DNA of 19,070 nucleotides from Micavibrio sp. UBA5703 (GCA_002420015.1 DIHF01000036.1:40202-59271), one strand, 5' to 3'; shown: positions 1-6,650, numbered from the stretch's first letter. Numbers and translations: made by a program. Notes: generated by a model not told the origin, from the letters alone.

Positions 1-526
1 CGTAGGTGATGTCGGCGGCGTAGCACGGCTTGCGGTTCGGCGGCCTGATTTTTCCCGACACGCAACCCGTCGTCATGCCAAGGAAGCCGTAAACCTGCCC
101 CATCCATTCAGCGTCGCGCTCGGCGAGGTATTCGTTGACGGTTACGACATGCACGCCTTTGCCGGTCAGGGCGTTGAGGTAAACGGGCAGGGTGGCGACG
201 AGGGTTTTACCTTCGCCGGTTTTCATCTCGGCGATTTTGCCTTCGTGCAGGACCACGCCGCCCATAAGCTGTTCGTCGTAGTGGCGCTGGCCCAAAGTTC
301 TTTTGGCGGCTTCGCGGACGACGGCGAAAGCCTCGTGCATCATATTGTCGAGTGGCTCGCCGTTCTCAAGGCGCTGGCGAAACTGGGCCGTCTGAGCGCG
401 CAGCTCGTCATTGTTCATGGACTGGTATTTAGGCTCCAGCGCGTTAATCGGGGCAACGTGACGCCCGATCGCCTTGACCGCGCGGTCGTTGGAGGAGCCG
501 AATATTTTCATTGCAAGGTTAAGCAC
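1..526 (-). CDS. secA: SecA preprotein translocase ATPase, N-terminal part (cut by window edge)
   Basis: SecA is the cytoplasmic ATPase that pushes preproteins through the SecYEG channel. Only the first 175 residues are inside the window; the gene continues beyond position 1. The reading shows the family signature very clearly: KIFGSSNDR near residues 7-15, the Walker A MKTGEGKT at 101-108, GKGVHVVTVNEYLAERDAEW at about 122-141 and CYAADITY at the edge. I chose the GTG at 526-524 because it gives the VLNLAMKIFGSSNDR opening that matches the usual SecA N-terminus; the ATG at 511-509, five codons later, is the alternative. A good promoter lies just upstream (566-594). It is divergent from the isomerase gene at 717, the usual alphaproteobacterial arrangement. 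Function is near certain; only the exact start is open. Confidence 0.96.
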   Translation of the reverse strand, partial: MLNLAMKIFGSSNDRAVKAIGRHVAPINALEPKYQSMNNDELRAQTAQFRQRLENGEPLDNMMHEAFAVVREAAKRTLGQRHYDEQLMGGVVLHEGKIAEMKTGEGKTLVATLPVYLNALTGKGVHVVTVNEYLAERDAEWMGQVYGFLGMTTGCVSGKIRPPNRKPCYAADITY

Positions 527-565
527 TGCGACTGTCTTTCTTATACTTACATTTCAAGCCGTTCT

Positions 566-594
566 GATATAAGCCCCCCCAGCCTCCGCGTCAA
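566..594 (-). promoter_or_regulatory. Predicted sigma-70-type promoter of secA
   Basis: Read on the minus strand, a TTGACG box (594-589) and a TATATC box (571-566) are separated by exactly 17 bp. This matches the TTGACA/TATAAT consensus at 5 of 6 and 4 of 6 positions. Transcription would start near 559, about 33 nt before the GTG start of secA. Prediction from sequence only. Confidence 0.5.
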
Positions 595-716
595 CGTGTC
601 CTTGCGCCAACTTGAGAAGCAGAAAATAATAGCTGTTGAAAACCCCTTTTGCTTTGGATAGGCTCAGCGCGTTGCATCTAGTGCATTTGTTTACATATTT
701 TCAATAGGGAATTCAC

Positions 717-1781
717 ATGTCCACATCAAAGCAAAATGCTTTTCGTAATGAGTCCGGTAACGCCGTTGTTGGCGTTCTGGTCGTTCTTGTTATTGCCGCC
801 GTCGGCGGGCTTGTTTACCTCTCCAATCAGTCGGGGATGCTGAAAGGCAAGCTCGGCGCGCAGAATGAAAATGTCGCCAGCACCGAGCAAACTGCCGCCG
901 CTGAGATCTCTGGCGAGGCGCAGGCCGCCGAAACGCAAACGGCAGCCGGTGAGGAAGGACAGGCGCAAACACCGCCTCTGGACATCAAGCCGGGTAACCC
1001 GGTCGTGGCCAAGCTGAACGGCGCAGAGATTACGCGCGTCGATGTTTTCAATTTTATACAAAATCTGCCGCCGAATGTTCGTCAGCAGCCTGTACAGCAG
1101 ATTTTCGCGCTGGCGCAGGATCAGGTAATTACGGCAAAGATCGTTGAAGAAAAGACCAAGGGCGTCAATCTGGACAGCGATCCGGAAGTGCAAAAGCAGA
1201 TTGAAGCTGCGAAAGAACAGATCGTTCGCGGCGCCTACATCAACAAAGAGGTTTCCAAAAGGATCGGCGAAGACCGCATCAAGTCGGCCTACGATGACTA
1301 CGTCAAGAACTTCCCCGACATCGAGGAAATCAAGGCGCGTCACATTCTTGTCGCGGACGAAGCCAAGGCCAAGGAAGTCATCGCCAAGCTGGATGCCGGC
1401 GGGAAGTTTGAAGATCTGGCCAAGGAGTTTTCAACCGACAACACGGCCGCCAATGGCGGGGATCTGGGCTATTTTTCCCAGAAAGACAACCTTGTTCCTG
1501 AATTCCTTGAAGGTGCCTTCGCCGTGAAGGTTGGCGAATACAGCAAGGCGCCGACCAAGACCCAGTTCGGCTATCACGTTATCAAGGTCGAGGAGCAGCG
1601 CAAGCGTCCACCCGCAGACTTTGAAACCGCCAAGCCGTTCCTTGAGAACGAACTGCGCCGCGTTGTTCTGGGCGAAGTTCTGGAAGAATGGCGCAAGGAA
1701 GCCAAGATCGAGCGCTTTGACATCAACGGCGATGCGATCGAGCCTTCCGCAGGCGGCGACAACAAGCCCGCCGCGCAGTAA
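717..1781 (+). CDS. Membrane-anchored parvulin-type peptidyl-prolyl isomerase (PpiC/PrsA/SurA-like foldase)
   Basis: This 354-residue protein should catalyse cis-trans isomerisation of prolyl bonds and chaperone exported proteins in the periplasm. Residues 17-35 form one hydrophobic segment (signal anchor), followed by a low-complexity Ala/Glu/Gln linker to about residue 88, a SurA-N-like helical part (about 95-200) and a rotamase domain at about 205-297. The rotamase domain has the hallmarks ARHILV (histidine 209), FEDLAKEFS, GGDLGYF and FGYHVIKV (histidine 287). A short charged tail follows. The start is the ATG preceded by AGGG at 706-709. The location divergent from secA is conserved in alphaproteobacteria and fits a role downstream of Sec export. 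A terminator follows (1799-1830). In many relatives argJ would come next; it does not here. Confidence 0.9.
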   Translation: MSTSKQNAFRNESGNAVVGVLVVLVIAAVGGLVYLSNQSGMLKGKLGAQNENVASTEQTAAAEISGEAQAAETQTAAGEEGQAQTPPLDIKPGNPVVAKLNGAEITRVDVFNFIQNLPPNVRQQPVQQIFALAQDQVITAKIVEEKTKGVNLDSDPEVQKQIEAAKEQIVRGAYINKEVSKRIGEDRIKSAYDDYVKNFPDIEEIKARHILVADEAKAKEVIAKLDAGGKFEDLAKEFSTDNTAANGGDLGYFSQKDNLVPEFLEGAFAVKVGEYSKAPTKTQFGYHVIKVEEQRKRPPADFETAKPFLENELRRVVLGEVLEEWRKEAKIERFDINGDAIEPSAGGDNKPAAQ

Positions 1782-1798
1782 GGGAAACAAACTTTAGG

Positions 1799-1830
1799 AA
1801 AAAGCCGCGGACTTTGTTTCGCGGCTTTTT
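1799..1830 (+). terminator. Rho-independent terminator after the isomerase gene
   Basis: An 11-bp perfect stem (AAAAAGCCGCG at 1799-1809 pairing with CGCGGCTTTTT at 1820-1830) with a 10-nt loop and a T tract. It lies 17 nt after the isomerase stop codon and 16 nt before the Nudix start. A run of A on the other side could make it work in both directions, but no minus-strand gene ends here. Confidence 0.8.
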
Positions 1831-1846
1831 TCATGGAGCAAGGTGT

Positions 1847-2323
1847 ATGAGTCAGGGAAAAATATGCGGGCCGATGGGATGCGAGGAGGCGCTGGAGCAT
1901 CCGCGCCGTGAAACGCCGCCGGGCCTTCCGGTGCTTTTGGTCGTGGCCGCCGCGCTGATTGACAAGGATGGGCGTGTGCTGCTCGCCCAAAGGCCGGAGG
2001 GCAAGGAAATGGCGGGGCTGTGGGAATTTCCCGGCGGCAAAGTCAAGGAAGGCGAAACGCCCGAGTTTGCGTTGGTCAGGGAAATTCATGAAGAATTGGG
2101 AATTGAAACTCGTGAAAGCTGTTACAGCCCGATTGCCTTTGCCTCGCACAGTTACGAGGATTTTCATCTTCTGATGCCGCTTTTTGCCTGCCGGACGTGG
2201 CGCGGCGAGGTGCAGGCCAAAGAGCACAAGGCCATTAAATGGGTCAGGCCGCAGGATATGGGCGATTACCCGATGCCGGCGGCGGATGTTCCGCTGGTTT
2301 CGCAGTTGAGGGATTTGATTTAA
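1847..2323 (+). CDS. mutT: MutT-like Nudix hydrolase (8-oxo-dGTP diphosphatase type)
   Basis: A 158-residue cytosolic Nudix protein expected to hydrolyse oxidised nucleoside triphosphates such as 8-oxo-dGTP to the monophosphate. The complete Nudix box GX5EX7REUXEEXGU is visible: G64, E70, R78-E79, E82-E83, G85. It is preceded by LLAQRPEGKEMAGLWEFPGG, typical of MutT. About 25 residues (with two cysteines at 7 and 12) precede the fold and look like a family-variable extension. The start is the ATG at 1847 with a GGAGCAAGG ribosome site at 1835-1843; a TTG further up at 1814 stays open in frame but lies inside the terminator hairpin and is unlikely. MutT near secA is common in alphaproteobacteria, normally with argJ between it and the isomerase. 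Confidence 0.88.
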   Translation: MSQGKICGPMGCEEALEHPRRETPPGLPVLLVVAAALIDKDGRVLLAQRPEGKEMAGLWEFPGGKVKEGETPEFALVREIHEELGIETRESCYSPIAFASHSYEDFHLLMPLFACRTWRGEVQAKEHKAIKWVRPQDMGDYPMPAADVPLVSQLRDLI

Positions 2324-2342
2324 TCCCTGTTGTGTGTTCATT

Positions 2343-2418
2343 TTTTACAGGAAGACGCAAAGGCACAAAGAAGGAATAAGTCTTTATTTTCTTGGTGTCT
2401 TTGTGCCTTCCTGTAAAA
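2343..2418. repeat. Imperfect inverted repeat, GACGCAAAGGCACAAAG type
   Basis: The outer arms TTTTACAGGAAG (2343-2354) and CTTCCTGTAAAA (2407-2418) are perfect 12-bp complements. The inner arms GGCACAAAGA (2362-2371) and TCTTTGTGCC (2398-2407) are perfect 10-bp complements. A 7-nt asymmetry (2355-2361) sits on the left arm. The left arm carries two CRCAAAG units 8 bp apart (2356 and 2364), which relates it to the CACAGCG and CACAGAG elements at 3258-3555 and 15925-16012. It lies 19 nt after the Nudix stop codon and may also end transcription. Confidence 0.75.
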
Positions 2419-2467
2419 GGGGATTTTGATTTATCAGTAATTTTGAAATTTGCTATAGTATCCGGGT

Positions 2468-3205
2468 ATGTACCGTTCCGCATATGATCTGAAGGCATTT
2501 TACAACGGCAAGGCTGGACGCATCGTCCGGCGCGTGATGCAGGAGCGCATTCGCGAATTCTGGCCCGATCTTCGCGGCCTGCGCGTAATGGGGTGCGGCT
2601 ATGCCACGCCTTACCTGCGCATGTTCATGGAAGAATCAGAGCGCGTGTTTGCCGTCATGCCAGCCGCACGAGAGGCGCATCACTGGCCGCAGGCAACGCC
2701 GGATGAAAAGAATCTTGTTTGTCTGGCCGAGGAGTCGGAACTGCCGATTGAAACCGCATCGGTCGACAGGGTTTTGATGATTCACCATCTGGAATTTTCC
2801 GAGCTTATGCAGCCAGCTTTAAGCGAGATATGGCGCGTCCTGAAATCCAACGGAAGATTGCTGGCGATCGTACCGAACCGCACAGGGTTCTGGGCGCATG
2901 CGGACTGGTCGCCGCTCGGCCACGGCACGCCCTACACGGCGGGGCAAATCTGCCATTACCTGCGCGACAACCGTTTCATCCATGAACGCACGGAGGAGGC
3001 GCTGTTCATGCCGCCGATCCGTTTTTCCCCTGTTCTAAAATCCGCCGGTGTGTTTGAGAGCCTTGGGAAATCCTATCTTCCTTTCGGCGCCGGGGTGCAT
3101 ATGGTCGAGGCCAGCAAGCAGCTTTATGCCCATGCTGACCGTGGCTCCGGCTCTCGCGTGCATGTGCGGGGGCGGAGCGTTCTTGTGCCGAAGCCGGTGG
3201 GGTAA
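2468..3205 (+). CDS. Class I SAM-dependent methyltransferase-like protein
   Basis: A 245-residue soluble protein with the general layout of a Methyltransf_11-type fold. It has a strand and loop LRVMGCGYATPYL (about residues 37-49) where a SAM-binding motif I (usually DxGCGxG) is expected, an acidic-to-hydrophobic DRVLMIHHLEF segment (about 98-108), and IWRVLKSNGRLLAIVPNR (about 119-136), the typical post-SAM strand. The glycine-rich loop is degenerate: the aspartate is replaced and only the GCG part remains. The substrate is unknown. Similar proteins are found near mutT and gloB in alphaproteobacteria (from memory). The ATG at 2468 is the first in frame and has only a weak purine-rich site upstream. 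It is followed by the repeat-filled gap. Good as a fold call; function not assigned. Confidence 0.7.
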   Translation: MYRSAYDLKAFYNGKAGRIVRRVMQERIREFWPDLRGLRVMGCGYATPYLRMFMEESERVFAVMPAAREAHHWPQATPDEKNLVCLAEESELPIETASVDRVLMIHHLEFSELMQPALSEIWRVLKSNGRLLAIVPNRTGFWAHADWSPLGHGTPYTAGQICHYLRDNRFIHERTEEALFMPPIRFSPVLKSAGVFESLGKSYLPFGAGVHMVEASKQLYAHADRGSGSRVHVRGRSVLVPKPVG

Positions 3206-3257
3206 GGTTTCTACGATTTATTATTTTCTATTTTTTAATACAAAGCACGCCAGGTTT

Positions 3258-3555
3258 TTGAACCACAGCGCACACAGCGGCCACAGCGTTTTTCTCTTAT
3301 TTTATAGCCAAGCCCGTAATTATTTGTACATTCCCTCCGTTGCCATCCTGAGCGACTTTGTCCGCCGAAGCCCGCAGGGCGAAGGGGGAAGCCACGCCTC
3401 TGGCGTGGCAAAGTTGAAGGATCTGGCCGACATGGCCAGATCCCTCCGCTCGCGCCAAAGCGCTTGGTCGGGATGACAAAAAGGGAAAGTGTTCAAGTAA
3501 TTTTGGCAGCTATACTCTTGCAACCGCCGTGATCGCTGTGTGCGCTGTGGTTCAA
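3258..3555. repeat. Inverted repeat pair with CACAGCG core, about 298 bp overall, carrying an insertion
   Basis: The arms at 3258-3279 and 3534-3555 are exact 22-bp reverse complements. The left arm and its continuation contain three CACAGCG units at 3264, 3273 and 3282, a strict 9-bp period. The arms enclose about 254 bp, including a different palindromic element at 3341-3478. No target-site duplication is evident outside the arms. The 9-bp period and position resemble the element at 15925-16012. Confidence 0.85.
3341..3478. repeat. Palindromic intergenic element with CATCCTGAGCGAC / GTCGGGATGACA ends
   Basis: The ends TGCCATCCTGAGCGAC (3341-3356) and GTCGGGATGACA (about 3468-3478) are imperfect complements. 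Inside are two perfect 8-bp hairpins: GCCACGCC/GGCGTGGC (3391-3409) and ATCTGGCC/GGCCAGAT (3421-3441). Elements with such GTCATCCTGAGCGA ends are, as far as I recall, scattered between genes in many bacterial genomes. Here it lies inside the arms of the CACAGCG inverted repeat. Confidence 0.7.
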
Positions 3556-3566
3556 TTGTTTGTAAT

Positions 3567-3592
3567 TTCTCTGTGTCTTTGTAACTCTGCGT
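3567..3592. repeat. Single-arm fragment of the CACAGAG repeat family
   Basis: On the minus strand this reads ACGCAGAG, then TTACAAAG, then ACACAGAG: three related units 8-9 bp apart, like the arms at 3258 and 15925. No matching second arm is visible nearby, so it is probably a remnant. Confidence 0.5.
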
Positions 3593-3611
3593 AAAAATAC
3601 TTGGTTGCTTC

Positions 3612-3633
3612 AGCCCTGCGGGCTTCGTAATGA
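3612..3633. repeat. Short palindrome, likely remnant of a CATTGCGAG-type element
   Basis: AGCCC TGC GGGCT (3612-3624) is a perfect 5-bp hairpin followed by TCGTAATGA. This resembles the closing end of the element at 16380-16474 (GGCTTCCTCGCAATGACG). The other half is absent. Weak evidence. Confidence 0.35.
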
Positions 3634-3655
3634 TGATGAGAGGAGAGTATTTCCT

Positions 3656-4726
3656 TTAAACTTTATTTTTCCTGATCCCAAGCGGGTCGTCCGGGTCGAT
3701 GCCGTCCATGAAGGGTTTTTTGCGGTCCATGTGGGTGGTCTGGTAGACGTGTCCGGCCCAGTTGGCGATGGTGGATCGGGCGCTGTCGCGCCAGGTGTTG
3801 TCCAGCGTTTCGATGATTTTTTCTTCCGGGAAATCAGGGGTTTTGCTGCCTCCGCGTATTTGTTTTTCGCAATTTTTGAGAATTTCCAAAGCGGATTCAT
3901 TAAAGAAGTTTTCCGGCACAGGCGGGTAATCGCCGCGCTCGCCATTCATAAAGCGCGTTACCTCGCGCTTGTATTCCTTCAGGAGGCTGATCGTGTCGTA
4001 TTCGGGATGCCCCTGAAAGCACACGAGGCGGAAACCGTCGGGGCTGACGGCCATGTGGACGCCTGCCTTTTCACTTTTAACGAGGATTTTCATTCCGGCG
4101 GCGTTGAATTGCGCCTCCGAAATATCGTTGAAGCGCGAATGCGGCGCAAAAAACAGGGTGTTTGTGTGCTGGGCCAGCGGATGGGCGCGATCGACGACGC
4201 GATGTTCGTAGACGCCCCATAATTTTCCTTCCTTGCGCGGCGTGCGTTTTTGTCCGTAGCGGAACTGCATCACGGCATGGGTGGCAAGGCAGGAGCAGAT
4301 CGTCGAAGTCACATTTTCCCACGCCCAGTTCATGACGTTTTGCAGGGGCTCCCAGAAAGGCTCCTGATCGAGATCGGGGCGGGAGACATTGGCGCCGCTG
4401 ACGATTAGCGCGTCGAGGCCCTGTTCCCTGATCTGGTCAAAGGTTTCGTAATGTTTGCTGATATAGGTTTTGGCTTCTGCGCCGCGAGAGAGTTCGGGCA
4501 GGGTGAAGGGGTGCATGTAAAACTGCGCGATCTGGTTGCTTTCGCCGACCAGGCGGAAAAACTGGCGTTCGGTTGCCTGGAGGGCGTTGTCCGGCATCAT
4601 GTTCAGAAGCCCGATGTGAAGCTCGCGGATATCCTGATGCGAGGCGCGCTCGGGCGGCAGGACCGTGCGCCCCTCCTGCCGGAGGCGCTGGAACGTGGGT
4701 AAATCCTTATAGGCGACTAAAGGCAC
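3656..4726 (-). CDS. metA: Homoserine O-acyltransferase, MetA family
   Basis: This 356-residue enzyme transfers an acyl group (succinyl or acetyl) from CoA to homoserine, the first committed step of methionine synthesis. MetA hallmarks are present: VTSTICSCLATHAV with catalytic cysteine 146, GVYEHRV, FFAPHSR, and GHPEYD with catalytic histidine 240 and glutamate 242. The start is the GTG at 4726-4724 with an ideal AAAGGAG site 6-8 nt upstream. The frame stays open for 176 more codons upstream, but that stretch runs antisense into the chorismate mutase gene and is not MetA. The protein is about 45 residues longer than E. coli MetA, mostly at the C-terminus. At the site proposed to set acyl-donor choice (E. 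coli Gly111, Bacillus cereus Glu111) it has Ser115, so I do not call the donor. Divergent from the chorismate mutase gene. Confidence 0.93.
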   Translation of the reverse strand: MPLVAYKDLPTFQRLRQEGRTVLPPERASHQDIRELHIGLLNMMPDNALQATERQFFRLVGESNQIAQFYMHPFTLPELSRGAEAKTYISKHYETFDQIREQGLDALIVSGANVSRPDLDQEPFWEPLQNVMNWAWENVTSTICSCLATHAVMQFRYGQKRTPRKEGKLWGVYEHRVVDRAHPLAQHTNTLFFAPHSRFNDISEAQFNAAGMKILVKSEKAGVHMAVSPDGFRLVCFQGHPEYDTISLLKEYKREVTRFMNGERGDYPPVPENFFNESALEILKNCEKQIRGGSKTPDFPEEKIIETLDNTWRDSARSTIANWAGHVYQTTHMDRKKPFMDGIDPDDPLGIRKNKV

Positions 4727-4810
4727 GCTTTTTCTCCTTTGATTTCGGGCGGATAACCCTGTAATAACGACTTTATACTTAAACGGCGCCATAGACGCCA
4801 CAGGGAAGAC

Positions 4811-5734
4811 ATGTCGAAACAGCTTGAAGAAATACGTAAAAAGATCGACGCGATCGACGATGCGGTCCATGATTTGCTCATGGAGCGGGCTTCGCTCGTG
4901 GCCGGGGTGGCGGCTGAAAAGAAAAAGAACAACATGCAGGTTGTCCAGCCCGCAAGGGAAGCCAGGATGATCCGCCGCTTGCTCTCGCGGCACAAGGGGC
5001 CGTTGCCCGAAGCCGCCGTGATCAGCATCTGGCGCGAGTTGGTGGGGGCGGTGTCGTTGCTGCAGACGGGGCTGAATGTCGCGGTAACGGTGATGGGTGA
5101 GGATTACCGTTGCTGGGACATGGCACGGGATTATTTCGGCAGCGTTCTGCCGATGAAGAAAATCTCCAGCCCGCAGGCGGCGATTGCCGCCGTGCGCGAC
5201 GGCAGCGTGTCTTTTGCGGTGTTGCCCTGGCCGGACGATACGGATGAAAAGCACTGGTGGCCGGTGATGCTCAATACAGAAGGCGGGCAGATGCGGGTTG
5301 TCTGCGCTTTGCCTTACGGGAGGGGCGAGGATGAAAACGCCAGCGCGCGCGGGCGGGCGCTGGTGGTTTCAAAGGTCGACTTCAATTCATCGGGTGACGA
5401 CCGCAGTTTCATCGCGCTCGAACTGGACCCGTCCGTCAGCCGGGGGCGGATATCGGATGTCCTGAAGGGGATCGGCCTTGAGACTTTGGGGCTGAACACG
5501 CAAAGCGGGGCCAAGCAGGGCGTACCTAGCCTGCATCTGGCGGAGGTTTCCGATTTTGTAGCAGAGGACGATGCGCGGCTGGAGGAGATCAAGGCGAAGT
5601 TCGGCGATTTATGCCTGCGCGCCGTGGCGCTGGGCGGTTATCCGGCGCTGCCGGTGTTTAAGTCAGTCGTCATTCAACAGGAGAGCCAGAGCGCTCCGAA
5701 AACAAAAGACAGCAAGAAAAACGCGCATGTTTAA
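4811..5734 (+). CDS. AroQ-type chorismate mutase with degenerate prephenate dehydratase/ACT-like C-terminus
   Basis: This 307-residue protein should convert chorismate to prephenate. Residues 1-85 form a helical AroQ domain: LEEIRKKIDAIDD (Arg9), LLMERASLV (Arg26), a lysine cluster at 37-39, QPAREARMIRRL (Arg49, Arg52) and SLLQ at 82-85, in the places of the E. coli active-site residues. Residues 86-175 resemble a prephenate dehydratase half without a recognisable catalytic threonine motif. About 188-290 (FIALELD, GRISDVLKGIGLETLGL) look like an ACT regulatory fold. Such two-part chorismate mutases are typical of alphaproteobacteria. The start is the ATG at 4811 with AGGGAAG just before it. 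A TATACT (4774-4779) in the 84-bp divergent gap is a possible -10. The stop codon overlaps the tyrA start by 8 bp (ATGTTTAA), so the two are translationally coupled. Confidence 0.85.
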   Translation: MSKQLEEIRKKIDAIDDAVHDLLMERASLVAGVAAEKKKNNMQVVQPAREARMIRRLLSRHKGPLPEAAVISIWRELVGAVSLLQTGLNVAVTVMGEDYRCWDMARDYFGSVLPMKKISSPQAAIAAVRDGSVSFAVLPWPDDTDEKHWWPVMLNTEGGQMRVVCALPYGRGEDENASARGRALVVSKVDFNSSGDDRSFIALELDPSVSRGRISDVLKGIGLETLGLNTQSGAKQGVPSLHLAEVSDFVAEDDARLEEIKAKFGDLCLRAVALGGYPALPVFKSVVIQQESQSAPKTKDSKKNAHV

Positions 5735-6650
5735 GAAAGTAACGATTATCGGTCTTGGGTTGATCGGCTCGTCGATGGCGAGGGGAATTTTGCAGCAAGG
5801 GCTGGCGGAGTATCTGGTTGCCGCCGACAAGGATCAGGCCGTTTGCGACAAGGTTTTGGAGCTGGGGATCGCCGACGAGGCGACGACGAGCCTCAAGGAG
5901 GCCGTGCAGGATGCCGATCTTGTGGTGATCGCCGTTCCGGTCGGCGCGGTCGAGGATGTCGGCCGTTCGATCGGGCCGTATCTGATGCCGGGTGCGATCG
6001 TCACGGATGTGGGGTCGGTGAAGCAGTCGGTTGTCGATGCGCTCAGGCCTTCCTTGCCGTCTTCGGTTCATCTGATCCCCGCGCACCCGATTGCCGGAAC
6101 CGAGTTTTCCGGGCCGGAGGCCGGGTTTGCCGAACTGTTCCACGGGCGCTGGGCGATTATCACGCCGCTACCCGACAGCAGCATCAAGGCGGTGGAGAAA
6201 ATCACGGCGCTGTGGCAGGGGTTGGGATCAACCATCGAGATTATGGACCCGCAGCATCACGATCTGGTTTTGGGGATCACGTCGCACTTGCCGCACCTGA
6301 TTGCGTACACCATCGTCGGCACGGCGACGGATCTGGAAGACGATGTAAAATCGGAAGTTTTGAAATTTTCGGCCAGCGGCTTTCGCGATTTTACGCGCAT
6401 CGCGGCATCGGACCCCACGATGTGGCGCGATGTTTTTCTGCATAACCGCGTGGCGGTTCTGGAGATATTGCAGCGCTTCACCGAGGACCTCACCGCCATG
6501 CAAAAGGCGATCCGGCGCGGCGACGGGAATTATCTTTATGAAGTCTTCAGCCGGACGCGGTCTATAAGAAAGCAGATCATTGAGCTTGGTCAGGCCGAAT
6601 ACGCCGCGGCGCCAATGTTGTCTGCCGAGGATCAGGCAGAGCGGCAATAG
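5727..6650 (+). CDS. tyrA: Prephenate/arogenate dehydrogenase (TyrA/TyrC family)
   Basis: A 307-residue cytosolic NAD(P)-dependent oxidoreductase that decarboxylates prephenate (or arogenate) towards tyrosine. The Rossmann loop GLGLIGSS is at residues 9-16. The acidic D34 at the end of the second strand suggests NAD. HPIAGTE at 120-126 and SHLPHL at 186-191 are the substrate and catalytic histidine motifs of the family, and FSASGFRDFTRIAASDP is also typical. The ATG at 5727 gives the canonical MFKKVTIIGLG opening and overlaps the upstream stop; the longer open frame upstream is only the chorismate mutase gene read in another frame. In many alphaproteobacteria hisC lies between the mutase and this gene; here nothing does. 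The last 74 bp overlap the convergent acyltransferase fusion gene. Confidence 0.93.
   Translation: MFKKVTIIGLGLIGSSMARGILQQGLAEYLVAADKDQAVCDKVLELGIADEATTSLKEAVQDADLVVIAVPVGAVEDVGRSIGPYLMPGAIVTDVGSVKQSVVDALRPSLPSSVHLIPAHPIAGTEFSGPEAGFAELFHGRWAIITPLPDSSIKAVEKITALWQGLGSTIEIMDPQHHDLVLGITSHLPHLIAYTIVGTATDLEDDVKSEVLKFSASGFRDFTRIAASDPTMWRDVFLHNRVAVLEILQRFTEDLTAMQKAIRRGDGNYLYEVFSRTRSIRKQIIELGQAEYAAAPMLSAEDQAERQ

Larger units (their letters stand above)
3206..3655. other. Gene-free 450-bp stretch composed of nested and degraded palindromic repeats
   Basis: I see no convincing coding sequence here. The stretch contains a 22-bp inverted repeat enclosing a second palindromic element, a further CACAGAG-type fragment (3567-3592) and a short GC-rich palindrome (3612-3624). 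The open frames crossing it have no recognisable protein content and read through the palindromes. It separates the methyltransferase gene from the 3' end of metA and looks like a repeat landing site. Confidence 0.75.

Noticed and set aside
149..661. 170-codon open frame on the plus strand
   Set aside because: It is antisense to the clearly conserved SecA N-terminus; no recognisable protein content.
3258..3555. Insertion sequence or MITE with terminal inverted repeats
   Set aside because: No transposase frame inside and no flanking target duplication that I can see; kept as a repeat only.
3605..4222. 205-codon open frame on the plus strand opposite metA
   Set aside because: Antisense to the conserved MetA catalytic region and without a family pattern of its own.
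4727..5254. 176-codon N-terminal extension of MetA on the minus strand
   Set aside because: It lies antisense to the chorismate mutase gene, and the GTG at 4726 has an ideal ribosome site and the MetA N-terminus.
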